Positions 1 through 8,260 of a stretch of DNA of 64,000 nt are shown here, piece after piece. Position 1 is the first letter of the stretch. Each line of letters opens with the position of its first letter. Source of the stretch: Alphaproteobacteria bacterium (lineage in GTDB: Bacteria > Pseudomonadota > Alphaproteobacteria > RF32 > CAG-239). Position numbers and translations under genes: made by a program. The stretch is from positions 1-64,000 of the forward strand of contig JAFUTN010000028.1 of assembly GCA_017484225.1 (NCBI GenBank), in the 5' to 3' direction. Under the pieces are notes generated by a model, which saw only the letters and a list, made by a program, of their open reading frames with translations, ran no database searches and was not told where the DNA came from.

Positions 1-320
1 CTGATAGGACAAAAGCATTTATTTTAATGGCGCAGGAGTATTATAAAATGCAAACAGGAATTGAGCTTCCGGTATTTGTATATGATATAAATAATGGAGA
101 TTTACAGCCATTAAATATGTCTAATGAAGAAAAAAAAGATTTTTTGAGTGCTATGAGAAAAGAAAATCAAATTAGATCCCTGACTATAGGATATGATTTG
201 GATACCGATTTTTCCAAAGAAACAAAACAAAAAAAATTAGATGAAGATTCTACAAAAGGAAGTGACAGAAATTCTATTACAGATGTGATATCAAAATATA
301 GAGGAATAAAAAGAGATTAA
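1..320 (+). CDS. Hypothetical protein, C-terminal part of a gene cut by the window edge
   Basis: The reading frame is open from base 3 to the TAA at 318-320, and the eight codons before the first ATG (base 27) contain no stop. No ribosome binding site precedes that ATG. It is therefore probably the C-terminal ~106 residues of a longer protein. The visible part is charged and low in complexity, with Lys/Asp/Ser-rich stretches near the end, no membrane segment and no recognisable motif. Function unknown. Confidence 0.5.
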   Translation, partial: DRTKAFILMAQEYYKMQTGIELPVFVYDINNGDLQPLNMSNEEKKDFLSAMRKENQIRSLTIGYDLDTDFSKETKQKKLDEDSTKGSDRNSITDVISKYRGIKRD

Positions 321-327
321 ACTTCTT

Positions 328-355
328 TTACATTCCTGTTGCCCATATTTATCAT
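328..355 (+). promoter_or_regulatory. Candidate sigma-70 promoter for the 361-496 small RNA
   Basis: A -35 TTACAT (328-333) and a -10 TATCAT (350-355) are separated by 16 bases. The same -10 and spacing occur in front of both LRR leader RNAs (28909-28936 and 51382-51409). Predicted transcript start is about base 361. Confidence 0.45.
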
Positions 356-360
356 AATTC

Positions 361-496
361 TTAGCTCAAAATTGCAACACAGAATGTATTCGGTTTGAGA
401 TTGACGACGGAATTGGCTGCTTGGTGTGCGCAGTCCGATAATCGCTTTAGAAAGCGCACCATTTTATAAAACCCGTCTTTCAAGGCGGGTTTTTTG
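361..496 (+). ncRNA. Candidate structured small RNA, unidentified
   Basis: This non-coding stretch of about 136 bases lies between a promoter-like pair and an intrinsic terminator. It can form a closing stem CTCAAA (365-370) with TTTGAG (394-399), then a bulged hairpin TGGTGTGCGC (422-431) with GCGCACCA (454-461), then the terminator hairpin at 471-490. It contains no convincing ORF. I could not match it to 6S, SRP, RNase P or tmRNA signatures. It could instead be the 3' UTR of the preceding gene. Confidence 0.4.
471..496 (+). terminator. Rho-independent terminator
   Basis: The arms ACCCG-TCTT and AAGG-CGGGT (471-490) form a GC-rich hairpin followed by a run of T (490-495). It ends either the candidate small RNA or the gene upstream. 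Confidence 0.7.
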
Positions 497-521
497 CATT
501 ATTGAGGTTGACTCTCTTAAA

Positions 522-936
522 GTCATCCCTTTTTTGCTTTAGCAAAAATCAAGGGATCTTCAAATTTTATAAAGAAGAAGCGGAAGATGCCTTGAATTTT
601 TCCGCATACCGCGAAAAAATAGGCATGACACTGTTTATTTTTTTATGTCATTCCTTGACCTGCGCGGCGCGTCAGGTCATCAAGGAATCTGGTCTTTGCG
701 AAGCTCCTTATTTAATTTGTAGATGCCTTGAATTTTTCCGCATACCGCGAAAAAATAGGCATGACACTGTTTATTTTTTTATGTCATTCCTTGACCTGCG
801 CTGCGCGTCAGGTCATCAAGGAATCTGGTCTTTGCGAAGCACTAATTTTTTTAATTTGAAGATGCCTTGAATTTTGCCTGTCGGCAAAATAGGCATGACT
901 CTATTATTTTCCCTTTATTGCTTTAGCAAAAATCAG
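522..936. repeat. Cluster of six palindromic modules including a 120-bp direct repeat
   Basis: Six modules lie at 522-559, 585-629, 647-690, 721-765, 783-826 and 860-899, in mixed orientation. Each fits GTCATnCC - palindromic core - GGn'ATCT, where n and n' are complementary: C/G in module 1, T/A in modules 3 and 5, G/C in modules 2, 4 and 6. The cores differ (for example GCTTTAGC, CCGCATACCGCGAAAA, CCTGTCGG). Modules 2-3 and 4-5 form a direct repeat, 585-704 and 721-840, with one mismatch (666/802). A decayed copy of the module 1 core sits at 911-936. An ORF across the region (502-870) is an artefact of the repeats. Together with the small RNA this accounts for the gene-free stretch 321-993. 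Confidence 0.8.
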
Positions 937-937
937 A

Positions 938-965
938 TTGATATTTGCCGGTGTTGTGCTATATA
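938..965 (+). promoter_or_regulatory. Candidate promoter of the GDSL hydrolase gene
   Basis: TTGATA (938-943), a 16-base spacer and TATATA (960-965), 29 bases before the start codon. Confidence 0.45.
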
Positions 966-993
966 TGGGATGGTAATCTTTTGAGGAGGATGT

Positions 994-1605
994 ATGATTA
1001 AAAACATAGGGATGATAGGGGATTCAATATCTCACGGGTATTATGATGAACAAAGCTTGGGGTGGTTTTGCCGCTTGGGAGAACTTATTTTAGCTCGCAA
1101 CGGTTCCGGCTATATGTTTAACAATATGTCACAGGCCGGAGATAATATAGCAGATACGGCAAATCGTGCGATTTACGAGGTTTTTTCCCGCCATTTTGAT
1201 TTAATTATTGTCAGCGTCGGAATCAATGATTTACGCCGCCGGAAAAATAGTGATTTACAACTTGATTTTTCGGAAGGGGCAAGAATGATGTATTGGAACA
1301 AACTTTTGGATACCCTTCTTTTAACAAAAGCGAAAATTCTGGTAACTGATTTGTTGCCGATTATAGAAAACAGATATATGGAAGATGCTTCTCTTGTGCG
1401 CTATAATTCTGATGTTGTCAGGTATAACGAAATCATTGAAAATATCTGCCGAGAGAAAAAAATAAACTTTTTTGCCCGTCACGACCGTTGGATCGGACGT
1501 AATTTGCAAGAATTGTTTAAAGATGCGCTTCATCCTAATTCTGAAGGTCACAAAATTATTGCCGAAGAAGTGTATGATTATTTGCAAGGCAATCAGCTTT
1601 TATAA
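994..1605 (+). CDS. SGNH/GDSL-family hydrolase
   Basis: A 203-residue esterase/lipase-type hydrolase with no signal peptide, so probably cytoplasmic. The four SGNH blocks are visible: GDS with nucleophile Ser11, the Gly of block II near residue 49 (QAGDN), GIND with Asn78, and DALH with Asp177 and His180. The start ATG has a strong GAGGAGG-type site about 8 bases upstream. The family includes lysophospholipases, thioesterases and carbohydrate esterases; the sequence alone does not give the substrate. It is a single gene, convergent with tag. Confidence 0.85.
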   Translation: MIKNIGMIGDSISHGYYDEQSLGWFCRLGELILARNGSGYMFNNMSQAGDNIADTANRAIYEVFSRHFDLIIVSVGINDLRRRKNSDLQLDFSEGARMMYWNKLLDTLLLTKAKILVTDLLPIIENRYMEDASLVRYNSDVVRYNEIIENICREKKINFFARHDRWIGRNLQELFKDALHPNSEGHKIIAEEVYDYLQGNQLL

Positions 1606-1666
1606 GAACAGGCAGCTGCAAATACAGCCGTCCGAGTTTTTGCCAAATGTAAAAATGTTACGGATA

Positions 1667-2284
1667 TTAAAATTTCACGACATTTTTCTCGTTGTCGCGA
1701 TGCTGTTTTCGGCATGGATAATTTTCAACAATATTTTTATAGCAAGGGCAATCATTGCCATGGTCATTAATAATTCCGCAAGCTTGTAAATGGGAATATA
1801 TTGTAACCGGACCTAAAAATTTAAACCCACGTTTTTTTAAATCTGCACTGATAACATCAGAAAGTCCGTTGCTGGCGGGTATAAATCCGTCGCCGTGTTT
1901 ATCATATAAAATGGTTTTATTGTCGGTAAATTTCCATAAATACCGGCTGAAACTGCCAAACTCACGGCGAATATTGATGAAACATTTTGCATTATGAATA
2001 ATGGCTTCTGTCTTTTTTCGGCTTTTAATCATTCCTTTCGTCGCCATAATTTTTTCTATCATAATATTATCGTAAGCAGCTATTTTTTCATAGTCAAAAT
2101 TATCAAAGCAGGAACGAAAGATATCTCTTTTATTGATTACAATACTCCAACTGATACCGCATTGCAAAACTTCCAGCATCAAAAATTCAAATTGCTTATT
2201 ATCATCATGCAAAGGAACACCCCATTCTTCATCATGATAGCGCTGATTTATCGGAGAAGTTTTACACCAATTACAATAAGCCAT
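1667..2284 (-). CDS. tag: DNA-3-methyladenine glycosylase I
   Basis: Constitutive base-excision repair glycosylase that removes 3-methyladenine from alkylated DNA. At 205 residues it has the family's usual length. It keeps the Tag zinc-site pattern: Cys4 and His17 near the N-terminus and a C-terminal H-x3-C pair (in the segment INDHGNDCPC). The RYHDEEWGVP segment and the LQCGISW helix with a preceding Glu in the base-recognition region also fit. The C-terminal ~20 residues are charged and not conserved. It is monocistronic and convergent with the GDSL hydrolase. Confidence 0.93.
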   Translation of the reverse strand: MAYCNWCKTSPINQRYHDEEWGVPLHDDNKQFEFLMLEVLQCGISWSIVINKRDIFRSCFDNFDYEKIAAYDNIMIEKIMATKGMIKSRKKTEAIIHNAKCFINIRREFGSFSRYLWKFTDNKTILYDKHGDGFIPASNGLSDVISADLKKRGFKFLGPVTIYSHLQACGIINDHGNDCPCYKNIVENYPCRKQHRDNEKNVVKF

Positions 2285-2391
2285 TTTTTAAACTCGCTTT
2301 TTAAATTTTTCTGTAGATTTTTGACTTATAATTCACTCATAGAATATATTGTAATTTATTTTGGTCAAGGAACTTTTTTTGACAAAAAAGA

Positions 2392-2420
2392 TTGAAAAAT
2401 TGTGATATATGCGGTATCGT
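2392..2420 (+). promoter_or_regulatory. Candidate promoter for the 2448 gene cluster
   Basis: TTGAAA (2392-2397), a 17-base spacer and TATCGT (2415-2420), 28 bases before the ATG at 2448. Confidence 0.35.
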
Positions 2421-2447
2421 GAATAGAAAAGTCAAAAGGAGAGAAAT

Positions 2448-3398
2448 ATGCCGCAAGACGAAGAAATGACCAAAGATGTCCGCGAAGAAGCAGAGATGTT
2501 TCTCGGAATTAGAAGATTTTTTGTTAAAATAAAAAACAGCACATTATTTCAGGCATTCAGAAAATCACAACTCAATCCGCGCCATATCGGCAAACCGGTT
2601 ATTAAAGCCGAAACATTGGAAGAAGCAAAAAAAATAATGCGCGATAATGCCAAAAAAGCCAAAGAAGAGGGTAAAAAAGTTCGCACGCAATTTGTTTATA
2701 ACGGTGTAAGATACTTTATTGATAAAAATTGTCCACCTGCACAGGAATATGCTGAAGACGGCATTGTTTGCCGTGATGCAGTTGAAGTATCTGACAGAAT
2801 TCCCCGCAGTAAAGAGGGAAAATTAGATTTGTTTGCCGAAGATCCGCTGATGGTTGTGATTAATCCTTTTGAAGGTCCTTCATTAATCGGACATTCTTGT
2901 ATGCAATTTCACGATAAAGTTGTGAACAGACTTTTGCCATCTATCCACACAGATGCCTTACGCCCAAAATATGGACGTCATGCCGAGTATTTTTTTGTAT
3001 ATCCGAGCGAAATCGGGATTAATCCGAAAAAACTGGAACGGGAAATGGAAAAGCATGATATTCTGCACATGGATGACCGCTATGATCCGTTTTTTAATAA
3101 CTGTGCGCAAAATATGGCTCGTGTGCTGAAAAAGGCCGGTGTCAAAGATTTTGACTTTTACGGACCTGACTTTTTAGGAGTATCTTATGCCACACCGGGG
3201 AATAATCCGTTTAATAAAGGTATAAGAGCATGGTGCCTGAAACACGGAATAAGGGTTCATGCTAATGAAGCTGATGAATTTAATCGTAGATTTCCGGTTG
3301 AAAATGTTTCTAAGAACCGAGAAGAAATGAGGACTAAAAAAGCCAGATACGATATATTGAAAAACAGATTGGGAAACAACGGACCACGAGGGATGTAG
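2448..3398 (+). CDS. Putative permuted-papain-fold protein, function unknown
   Basis: A 316-residue soluble protein without a signal peptide. Residues 1-80 are helical and Lys/Glu-rich. The C-terminal half carries IGHSCMQFH (His149) and later FFNNCAQN (Cys219). A His-before-Cys order with an N-C-x-N-type motif resembles permuted papain-like (NlpC/LRAT or DUF4105-like) hydrolases and amidases. That assignment is inferred from motif order only. It starts at an ATG with the site AGGAGAG and lies 25 bases upstream of the exonuclease gene, probably in one operon. Confidence 0.5.
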   Translation: MPQDEEMTKDVREEAEMFLGIRRFFVKIKNSTLFQAFRKSQLNPRHIGKPVIKAETLEEAKKIMRDNAKKAKEEGKKVRTQFVYNGVRYFIDKNCPPAQEYAEDGIVCRDAVEVSDRIPRSKEGKLDLFAEDPLMVVINPFEGPSLIGHSCMQFHDKVVNRLLPSIHTDALRPKYGRHAEYFFVYPSEIGINPKKLEREMEKHDILHMDDRYDPFFNNCAQNMARVLKKAGVKDFDFYGPDFLGVSYATPGNNPFNKGIRAWCLKHGIRVHANEADEFNRRFPVENVSKNREEMRTKKARYDILKNRLGNNGPRGM

Positions 3399-3423
3399 TG
3401 GTCTGAAAAAGGAATAATACCGG

Positions 3424-4059
3424 ATGAGTTTTGTTATATTTGATACGGAATACACTACTTGGCAAGGATGTCAGGAAAACGGTTGGCATGGAAATCAAAA
3501 AAAAGAAATAGTGCAGATATCTGCTCTCAAGGTAACGGATGAATTTGCGGTTATCGGCGAATTTAATGTGCTGTGCCGACCTGAAGTTAATCCGATTTTG
3601 TCGGACTATTTTGTTAACTTAACCCATATAACTAATGAGAATGTGCGGCAAAACGGAAAAGATTTTTTATCTGCTTACTCTGAATTTAAAAAATTTGTCG
3701 GTCGGAATGTTTGTTTTTCTCACTCTTGGGGTGCGGATTTAAAAAATAAATCGGACGGAAATATTATTAATGAAAACCTTTTTCTCCACAACAAATCTCC
3801 GGAGAAAAATATTACCTTTTTGAACATTGCCCCGATTTTCGCCGAATTATATAAAAATAAAGGGATTGACGTTAAAAGTCAGTCGTCCGGACAAATTGTA
3901 AAAATATTAGGGTTGACGCAAAAGCTTGAAGATCTGCAACTTGATACGCATAACGCTTTTTATGATGTGTATTCTGTTTTGGAAGGGCTGAAATATTTTT
4001 TACCGGAATCATCCTTAATGATTGCAAAAGGATTGGAAAGTGCAAAGCAAACTGATTGA
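3424..4059 (+). CDS. DEDDh-type 3'-5' exonuclease
   Basis: A 211-residue exonuclease of the DnaQ/Eri1/KapD superfamily. The metal-binding acidic residues are visible: Asp7 and Glu9 in FDTEY, Asp105 in SHSWGAD, and His176 with Asp181 in THNAFYDVY. It could degrade single-stranded DNA or RNA ends; the substrate cannot be told. It is not the DNA polymerase III epsilon subunit, because it has no clamp-binding tail and sits away from replication genes. Its 3' end overlaps the next gene, which suggests translational coupling. Confidence 0.8.
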   Translation: MSFVIFDTEYTTWQGCQENGWHGNQKKEIVQISALKVTDEFAVIGEFNVLCRPEVNPILSDYFVNLTHITNENVRQNGKDFLSAYSEFKKFVGRNVCFSHSWGADLKNKSDGNIINENLFLHNKSPEKNITFLNIAPIFAELYKNKGIDVKSQSSGQIVKILGLTQKLEDLQLDTHNAFYDVYSVLEGLKYFLPESSLMIAKGLESAKQTD

Positions 4060-4678
4060 TGCGGACAAAAAATATTCTCAGAATAACGGTGCGGGAAATT
4101 TATCTGCAAATGAAATTTTTTCTTATCATGAGTTAGGAAGTTATGTGTGTTTATCTGCGCCGCATTCTACGGCAAGTTTTGTCAGAAAGGGGAGAAAAGT
4201 CAGCGACTTATATACCGGCGCAATTACGGAATATGTAGGTGAAAAATACAAATATTCTTATATTGTTCGTAACAAATTTGTGCCGGAAAAGAATTTGATT
4301 AATGACTATATTTTGCGCAAAGGCTTAGAAAAACACTTCTTTTTGGATATTCACGCCATGAAGGACGGAAATGGTTTTGATTTAGCTGTCGGCACCGGAT
4401 ATTTTCCTGCGGAAAGATATGCCTCTAAAATAAAGAAAATTGAGGAGTTATGCAAAAAATACCGTATTTCTTATGTAATAAATGATGAAAATTATACCGG
4501 AAGAGCCGGATTGACCGGACGTATGCAAAAAGATTCCGGTTTGGCTAATGTTTTGCAGCTTGAATGGCGAAAAGGTTATCGTGATATTTTTAACTGTTTT
4601 GAAAAAGTGGAACATTCCACGATACCGTTTATAGCTGAACTGGCTGATTTCATAAACAAAATATATACCGATAAATAA
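4040..4678 (+). CDS. N-formylglutamate amidohydrolase-like protein
   Basis: About 212 residues with FGase-family signatures: APHS near the N-terminus, DIHAM in the centre, and LQLEW toward the C-terminus, giving the His/His/Glu positions expected for metal binding. Family members cleave N-formyl-amino acids or related amides; the substrate here is unknown. I prefer the GTG at 4040, with AAGGA 8 bases upstream, over the TTG at 4022. Either start overlaps the exonuclease gene (20 or 38 bases). The gene ends at a terminator. Confidence 0.65.
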   Translation: MQSKLIDADKKYSQNNGAGNLSANEIFSYHELGSYVCLSAPHSTASFVRKGRKVSDLYTGAITEYVGEKYKYSYIVRNKFVPEKNLINDYILRKGLEKHFFLDIHAMKDGNGFDLAVGTGYFPAERYASKIKKIEELCKKYRISYVINDENYTGRAGLTGRMQKDSGLANVLQLEWRKGYRDIFNCFEKVEHSTIPFIAELADFINKIYTDK

Positions 4679-4695
4679 ACATTTGCTCATTAAAC

Positions 4696-4725
4696 AAAAA
4701 GACTCCCGAAAGGGAGCCTTTTTGT
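4696..4725. terminator. Bidirectional terminator
   Basis: AAAAA-GACTCCC, loop GAAA, GGGAGCC-TTTTT (696-723 of this kb). It lies between convergent genes ending at 4678 and 4751 and can serve both. Confidence 0.75.
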
Positions 4726-4750
4726 TTTTCCGAAATTGTTCGGATGTTTA

Positions 4751-6718
4751 TTATTTTCTGTCTTTCGGTTTCATAGCTTCCGGAGCTTTTTGAACTTGTT
4801 TAATTTGTTCCGTAACCGGTTTATAAACAGTTTGCTGCCAAGGACTTTCTTCAACATATTCATGTCCGCATATACTTATTCCCAAGCTGCGTAAAGCAGT
4901 TTCCGTCGGAACATAAACATCAAGTCCGTCGTTGGTTTTTACTCCCGAATGAGCCATGCCGCTGATGGTGCAGTCTTTGTAGAACAACGCACCGCCGACG
5001 GTAACGTTTTGAATAAACGTGTTAGCCAGTATTTCTGAGCCTTTTTCCGGAGTGTAGCGATATCCTTCAATGCGGGCGCTGTTTTCTAAATAATCAGAAC
5101 CGTTTTTGAAATTATCTACATCCAAAACACCCAGAGTCATAAAGCCGTTACGACCAACTTCAGGTAAACTCATATTCAAAGCCATCGGAGTATAATTTGT
5201 GCTTTTTTCCAACATCAATAAAGCAGTATTTTTGCTTGGATTGATGCGAACTGCACGGGCATTCAATTCATCACCGCGAACGGTTTTGATTTTATATGAA
5301 TTGTTGTTATGGTCAACCAAATCTCCTGATGTGAGAATATAATTTTCCGAAATCAGCAATCCTGCGCCTTTGCGTCCGTTAGGACTGTCTATTTCCACAA
5401 CGGAAGAACGCAAACGATACATTGTTTCCGGAGTCAATTCTTTGCAAGGATCTGCTTCAACAACACAAAATTCATCCAAGGCAATCACATCACCGGTATC
5501 AACCCATGTGTCGTCTACAACCGTGCATTGACCGTCAGCCTTAACATTGCCGTTTTCATCTATACAATTTTCAATAATGTCAAATGAACTTACAACATCT
5601 CCGCTTTCAATAATCGGAGTTACCGGAACCGGAGCAACACAACCTTGGCTGACAACACCGCCGGTTTGTTGAACGCACTGTTGACAGCAGCACGGTTGAG
5701 TAAAATCAAATCCCGGACGGCTGATTTCGCAGCTCTTAGCCTGTTCGTATTCCAATCTGAAACCGCATTTTGCCGGATTCAATGCAACTTCTTCTTCAAT
5801 AACGGCAGCACGTTGCATTGCCAAATCTTGCGGGGAAACACGTTTCATAAGCTGATTTTCAAAATCGGTTAAATTGCGCAAATTGCTTGCTGCATCGGCA
5901 AATGCACGCTCAATTAACTTAACTTCGCCGTTTTTTTCGCCTTCGGAAACTTCGCCGAAACCCTCGGTTTCGCCTTTCCAATATACATTACGCATAGATA
6001 AATCCATCAAGCGCCATGTTACGGTGATTTCCGACGTGCCGGTGCGGGCATTGTTTTTCTCGGCTTTATCCCAGTCGTATTCATCACAAATATTCATAAA
6101 GTAATCGGTAATTTCGGCCGTCAAAACATATTCAGGAAGTTCTTGAGTGTATTGCTGCAAACATAAATCCTGCGGCATCGGCAAAACTTTATAGCAACTG
6201 TTTACGCTTTCTTCAAATACCTGATTAAAAGCAATATCCTTTTCCATAATGCGGCCTTTATTCAAGGTTGCCTGCTTATCATAACGGCGGCAGCCGAAAA
6301 TACGGAATCTGTAATTTCCGACTTTGCCGGAATATGGAGATTCGGCACCGTCATTTTTGATTCTGAAATCAACATGAGCAAGGGCAATAGGTGCCATCAT
6401 GCAACAGTTTCTTTGCATTGCTTCATAAACAACCGGAGTGTAAGCAACAACCGGAGGTGTTTGCACTACAACCTGTTGTTCAACTTTGCGCTCGGCGCAT
6501 TTTTTGCAAGGTCCGGGAAACAAACTGCCATCTTTTGTGCATGATTTACACGGTCCTCCCGGAAATAAACTGCCGTCTTTTTTCGGGTTATAACCGGTGT
6601 TGCGAACATACGATGGTTCCGAATACATGTATTGTGCGCAAACCACACCGGAAGCTATTGTGCTTATACCGAGTGCAGCCGATAAAACGTAAAGCATTTT
6701 TTTGTTTTTATTCATCAT
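4751..6718 (-). CDS. Secreted protein with a degenerate trypsin-like domain (likely pseudoprotease)
   Basis: About 655 residues. The start is the ATG at 6718 (or the next, 6715), which follows AGGAG; the longer frame upstream lacks such a site. A signal peptide ends near VVCA-QY. Next come two DGSLFPG-type segments, each followed by PCKxC. A middle domain of about 230 residues resembles periplasmic lipoprotein/CsgG-like folds only weakly. The C-terminal domain reads like a trypsin/DegP protease (GAGLLIS..YILTSGDLV, KNTALLML, VTVGGALF), but the His, Asp and Ser positions hold Asp, Asn and Val. Proteolysis is therefore unlikely. It sits 7 bases downstream of comM, probably in the same transcript. 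Confidence 0.65.
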   Translation of the reverse strand: MMNKNKKMLYVLSAALGISTIASGVVCAQYMYSEPSYVRNTGYNPKKDGSLFPGGPCKSCTKDGSLFPGPCKKCAERKVEQQVVVQTPPVVAYTPVVYEAMQRNCCMMAPIALAHVDFRIKNDGAESPYSGKVGNYRFRIFGCRRYDKQATLNKGRIMEKDIAFNQVFEESVNSCYKVLPMPQDLCLQQYTQELPEYVLTAEITDYFMNICDEYDWDKAEKNNARTGTSEITVTWRLMDLSMRNVYWKGETEGFGEVSEGEKNGEVKLIERAFADAASNLRNLTDFENQLMKRVSPQDLAMQRAAVIEEEVALNPAKCGFRLEYEQAKSCEISRPGFDFTQPCCCQQCVQQTGGVVSQGCVAPVPVTPIIESGDVVSSFDIIENCIDENGNVKADGQCTVVDDTWVDTGDVIALDEFCVVEADPCKELTPETMYRLRSSVVEIDSPNGRKGAGLLISENYILTSGDLVDHNNNSYKIKTVRGDELNARAVRINPSKNTALLMLEKSTNYTPMALNMSLPEVGRNGFMTLGVLDVDNFKNGSDYLENSARIEGYRYTPEKGSEILANTFIQNVTVGGALFYKDCTISGMAHSGVKTNDGLDVYVPTETALRSLGISICGHEYVEESPWQQTVYKPVTEQIKQVQKAPEAMKPKDRK

Positions 6719-6725
6719 ATATCTC

Positions 6726-8249
6726 CTATACCAATTTTGACGGCGCCACATATCGGTATGAAAGCGCCTCGGCTATGTGTACTTTAGACACTTTTTTTGC
6801 ATTTTGCAAGTCCGCAATTGTTCTTGCCAGTTTTAATGTGCGATTATATGCCCTTGCCGACATTTTCATTTTAGCGGCAAAGTTCACCAATAAGTCTTTA
6901 GAATCCTTATCCAACTCCGTTGCTTCTTCAAGCAAATCGCCGCGAAGTTGTGAATTTGTATGTAAATCCGGTTTCCCAAATTTGTTAAATCTTTCCTGCT
7001 GAATTTGGCGGGCAGCAATTACTCTTTTTCTTATCTGCTCCGAAGTTTCGCCTTTTTTTACATCAGACATATCCCACGGGCTGACCGGCGGAACTTGAAT
7101 ATTCATATCAAATCTGTCCATAAGCGGGCCGGAAATTTTGGATTGATATTCTTCCGCGCATTTCGGAGCGCGAGAACATTCTTGCCCGTTCTGCCCCAAA
7201 TATCCGCATTTACAAGGGTTCATGGCTGCAATCAACTGGAATCTTGCCGGATATTGAGTATGGCAATGAACGCGTGAAATACTCACATATCCTGTCTCTA
7301 AAGGTTGACGCAAAGCTTCTAATGTGCTGCGATTAAATTCCGGTAACTCATCCAAAAATAAAACACCGTTGTGTGCTAAGGATATTTCTCCGGGAACACC
7401 TTTACGTCCTCCTCCGATAAGTGCCGGAGTTGAGGCATTGTGGTGCGGATCACGGAAAGGGCGTTCAAAACTCAACTCACCGTTTTTAAGCTCACCGGCA
7501 ATGGAGTGTATCATACATGTTTCCAAAGCTTCTTCAGTTGTGAGCGGTGGCAAAATAGTAACCAATCTTGATGCCAACATGGATTTTCCTGCCCCCGGTG
7601 TTCCGACCATCAAAAGATTATGAGCACCGGCAGCGGCAATTTCTAAGGCTCTTTTTGCTGTTTCTTGTCCTTTAACATCAGCCATATCCAAATCCGTTAA
7701 CTCACTTTTTTTCTTCTTTGCAATCGGATTTGGTAAACGCTGATTTCCTTTAAAATGATTAAGCAAAGAAATAAGACTTGGAGCGGCAATAATGTCTTTT
7801 AATCCGGACCAAACAGCTTCGCTTCCTTGTGTCTGCGGGCAAATTAATCCCTTGTTTTTGCGATTGGCATGAATGGCTACCGGCAAAACACCGTTTATCG
7901 GCATAACCGCACCGTCAAGTCCGAGTTCACCGATAACAATATAGTCGGCAACATCTTCCTGATTAACAATTCCCATGCCGGCAAGCAAAGCAAGCGCAAT
8001 CGGCAAATCAAAATGCGAACCTTCTTTCAGTAAATCTGCAGGAGCCAAATTTACGGTGATTCTTTTTGCCGGCAGTTCAACTCCGAGTGAATTTATGGCC
8101 GCACGGACACGTTCTTTGCTTTCGGCAATGGTTTTATCCGGCAAACCGACAATATTAAAAGCCGGCAATCCGGATGAAATTTGCAGCTGCAAATCAACAT
8201 CCAGAGTTTCAAGGCCATTAAAGGCTATGGTATTAACACGTGACAACAT
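6726..8249 (-). CDS. comM: ComM/YifB-family Mg-chelatase-like AAA+ ATPase
   Basis: A 507-residue cytoplasmic helicase-like ATPase. In naturally competent bacteria ComM promotes branch migration during integration of transformed DNA; elsewhere the family is widespread with unclear role. The N-terminal Lon-protease-like fold covers residues 1-165. Walker A is GTPGAGKS (216-223), Walker B GVLFLDE (295-301), and MNPCKCGYLG is followed by a Cys-containing insertion. The Mg-chelatase C-terminal helical bundle ends the protein. Length is normal. It is followed closely by the secreted pseudoprotease gene. Confidence 0.93.
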   Translation of the reverse strand: MLSRVNTIAFNGLETLDVDLQLQISSGLPAFNIVGLPDKTIAESKERVRAAINSLGVELPAKRITVNLAPADLLKEGSHFDLPIALALLAGMGIVNQEDVADYIVIGELGLDGAVMPINGVLPVAIHANRKNKGLICPQTQGSEAVWSGLKDIIAAPSLISLLNHFKGNQRLPNPIAKKKKSELTDLDMADVKGQETAKRALEIAAAGAHNLLMVGTPGAGKSMLASRLVTILPPLTTEEALETCMIHSIAGELKNGELSFERPFRDPHHNASTPALIGGGRKGVPGEISLAHNGVLFLDELPEFNRSTLEALRQPLETGYVSISRVHCHTQYPARFQLIAAMNPCKCGYLGQNGQECSRAPKCAEEYQSKISGPLMDRFDMNIQVPPVSPWDMSDVKKGETSEQIRKRVIAARQIQQERFNKFGKPDLHTNSQLRGDLLEEATELDKDSKDLLVNFAAKMKMSARAYNRTLKLARTIADLQNAKKVSKVHIAEALSYRYVAPSKLV

Positions 8250-8260
8250 TGCTTAAGCCC

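Noticed and set aside
502..870. 122-residue forward ORF
   Set aside because: It lies entirely inside the palindromic repeat cluster, its two halves repeat in different frames, and it has no ribosome binding site.
4022..4040. TTG start for the FGase-like gene
   Set aside because: The GTG at 4040 has AAGGA at proper spacing, while the TTG lacks a site.
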